Shown one piece after another: positions 62,840 to 64,000 of a DNA stretch of 64,000 nt (positions within the stretch are counted from its first letter, which is position 1; every line of letters begins with the position of its first letter). This stretch comes from Paenibacillus illinoisensis NBRC 15959 (lineage in GTDB: Bacteria; Bacillota; Bacilli; Paenibacillales; Paenibacillaceae): the NCBI RefSeq assembly GCF_004000925.1, contig NZ_BIME01000014.1, positions 90,499 through 154,498 on the forward strand, written 5' to 3'. The notes under the pieces were generated by a model. That model was not told where the DNA came from. It searched no databases and saw only the letters and a list, made by a program, of their open reading frames with translations. Made by a program: the position numbers and the translations under genes.

Positions 62840-62851
62840 CGATTCCAAATG

Positions 62852-63175
62852 TTATCCCTGCTGGAAAAAGCGATGACCGTGAAAACCTCCGGGACCTCCA
62901 CCTGGAGGACCACCAGGACCTCCGCCATGTGGACCACCGGGATAGCCGCCTCCAGGGAATGGTCCGTGATGTCCACCTGGGTACCCGCCTCCCGGATACC
63001 CTCCATGCCACCATGGACCGCCATAGGGAATGGGCAAAGGCAGTGGGTAATATGGCGGGTATGGATAGGGGTACGGATAAGGATAGGGATAAGGGGGCGG
63101 TGGTGTTGGTGGATAATATGGATAAGGATACCCCGCAGAGGACGGAGATGAAATCGAACCAGGTGCGTATGCCAT
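62852..63175 (-). CDS. Pro/Gly/Tyr-rich low-complexity protein, coat-like
   Basis: A 107-residue protein whose middle is a run of PY and PP dipeptides (about 17-48), followed by GGYPGG, GGPG and HGG repeats to the end. AGGAGG lies eight bases before the ATG, so it is real despite the composition. Such sequences occur in spore-coat and exosporium proteins and in wall-associated adhesive proteins; I infer coat-like. It is on the opposite strand from the surrounding immunity-like genes. The repeated codons make it a likely site of length variation. Confidence 0.72.
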   Translation of the reverse strand: MAYAPGSISSPSSAGYPYPYYPPTPPPPYPYPYPYPYPYPPYYPLPLPIPYGGPWWHGGYPGGGYPGGHHGPFPGGGYPGGPHGGGPGGPPGGGPGGFHGHRFFQQG

Positions 63176-63281
63176 GTGATCAGCCTCCTGTTATTGAATA
63201 GGTGATATCAGCCTATGCCACAATGCCACCGCATGACACTGTAAAAATCATCAGAGATATTGAACATGTAGGGGGATTGGC

Positions 63282-63758
63282 ATGAGAATAATACCTTTTC
63301 ATAAGGCTCCAAGCGGCGCTGCCTATAGATATTTAATTGACGAATTGATGGATAAGACGGGTCGCTTTTTTCTTGTGGACAGACGACACGACAGTGGGGA
63401 CACTCCAGCGGAAGTCGCCAGAGTTTTCGAGAGATTGGAGCCATATCTGATTGAGCGTTGTACCAGGGAAGAAATGATGATGAGGACAAGAGCATTCTAC
63501 ACAGAAGGAATCTATTACATATATGAATGTACGCCAGCCTCTGGACAGATTCTTAAGGAAGAGGCCGATGGTTTCCTTGATTGGCTGTATCCCTCTTTGC
63601 CAGAGGACCTGTGCTTTCTGAATGAAGATGGAAGCGACTATTTGTATACGGAAGCACATGAAGATGGATGTGGAATGCGAATTACAGAACAAGAAGCGAG
63701 AGATCTAATGGAGCGTATTCCTGGTTTAATTTTTGTTATGGAAAGGTTCCCTTCCTAA
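63282..63758 (+). CDS. Hypothetical protein, 158 residues
   Basis: An acidic soluble protein (MRIIPFHKAPSGAAYRYLID) of unrecognised family with a helix-rich core and an end reading ITEQEARDLMERIPGLIFVM. AGGGGGA lies before the ATG. It is separated from the SUKH genes by the coat-like gene on the other strand. Its size and acidity fit an immunity-type protein, but nothing proves it. Confidence 0.65.
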   Translation: MRIIPFHKAPSGAAYRYLIDELMDKTGRFFLVDRRHDSGDTPAEVARVFERLEPYLIERCTREEMMMRTRAFYTEGIYYIYECTPASGQILKEEADGFLDWLYPSLPEDLCFLNEDGSDYLYTEAHEDGCGMRITEQEARDLMERIPGLIFVMERFPS

Positions 63759-63938
63759 TGAAGCTAGAGACTGAAGCCAAAGGCAGATTGGGATTTTGGC
63801 AAATTGGAATTCTTTGCAGTTCAACTTGCTTTAACGCCTGGAATAATTTACAACTAGCAAGCAGGCTGACAAAATGATACATTATTCTTCCGGCCGCAAA
63901 AGGCACGGAAAACTCAAATAAATATTTTGAGAAATATC

Positions 63939-63968
63939 TTTACAAGTCATAATGAAATGTGATATATT
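63939..63968 (+). promoter_or_regulatory. Promoter reading out of the window
   Basis: TTTACA (63939-63944), an 18-base spacer and TATATT (63963-63968). It is followed by TTCCGGCC...CGGAAA, which resembles a similar hairpin upstream near 63885-63912 (TTCCGGCC...CGGAAA). The downstream gene lies beyond the window. Confidence 0.55.
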
Positions 63969-64000
63969 CTAATTCCGGCCTTGAAAGAGTCGGAAACGAA

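Overview
The window looks like chromosomal DNA of a Gram-positive, endospore-forming Firmicute, most probably Paenibacillus. Supporting signs are strong AGGAGG-type ribosome binding sites, frequent GTG/TTG starts, lipobox proteins, S-layer-homology (SLH) proteins, copper-amine-oxidase-like stalk domains on wall amidases, a GerMN lipoprotein and a DynA-type double dynamin. GC content appears close to 50 percent by eye. I saw no tRNA, rRNA, insertion sequence, prophage or CRISPR array.

Layout. 0-3.9 kb: an iron-siderophore-binding lipoprotein, an AraC regulator fused to a siderophore-binding-like domain (each behind a Fur-box-like site) and a nitrilase-family amidase. 4-8.4 kb: a LysR regulator divergent from leuCD, which carries a Fur box over its promoter, then a WGR-like hypothetical protein. 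8.7-15.4 kb: a cell-wall locus with two tandem N-acetylmuramoyl-L-alanine amidases, a GerMN lipoprotein and a large SLH protein. 15.5-26.2 kb: nth, a giant dynamin-like GTPase with an array of GC-rich palindromes in its linker, a heterodimeric ABC exporter, purT and a GNAT acetyltransferase. 26.6-35 kb: a secreted CAP protein, an SGNH hydrolase coupled to an ABC-2 exporter, and parE-parC. 35-40 kb: two MarR regulators, the second in an operon with a DHA2 drug exporter, then an alkyltransferase-like protein, a pseudouridine synthase and a methyltransferase.

40-45.3 kb is a metal-responsive neighbourhood. A perfect Fur box sits in the promoter of a flavodoxin/hypothetical/nitroreductase operon. 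A second perfect Fur box sits on the promoter of a convergent HpaB-type flavin monooxygenase. A near-perfect Zur box lies at the predicted start of the transcript for a stand-alone AAA+ ATPase, with a Cys-rich DUF1540 peptide encoded divergently from it. 45.4-53.1 kb: a two-component system divergent from a YceI-like protein, then a 1443-residue SLH-anchored GH53 galactanase. 53.2-57.3 kb: an SPFH protein translationally coupled to an NAD-kinase-fold protein, a Crp/Fnr regulator and a ZIP metal transporter. 57.7-63.8 kb: a run of small, mostly unrecognised genes including two SMI1/KNR4 (SUKH) proteins, resembling a polymorphic-toxin immunity locus, plus a Pro/Gly/Tyr-rich coat-like protein on the other strand.

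The main theme is metal economy. Five Fur-like sites control siderophore capture, its regulator, an Fe-S enzyme (LeuCD), flavodoxin replacement of ferredoxin and a monooxygenase, and a Zur-like site adds zinc control. All regulatory calls are pattern matches by eye to the published 7-1-7 consensus motifs of Bacillus and need binding or expression data. Start codons were moved from the longest open frame wherever a well-spaced ribosome binding site pointed to an internal start.
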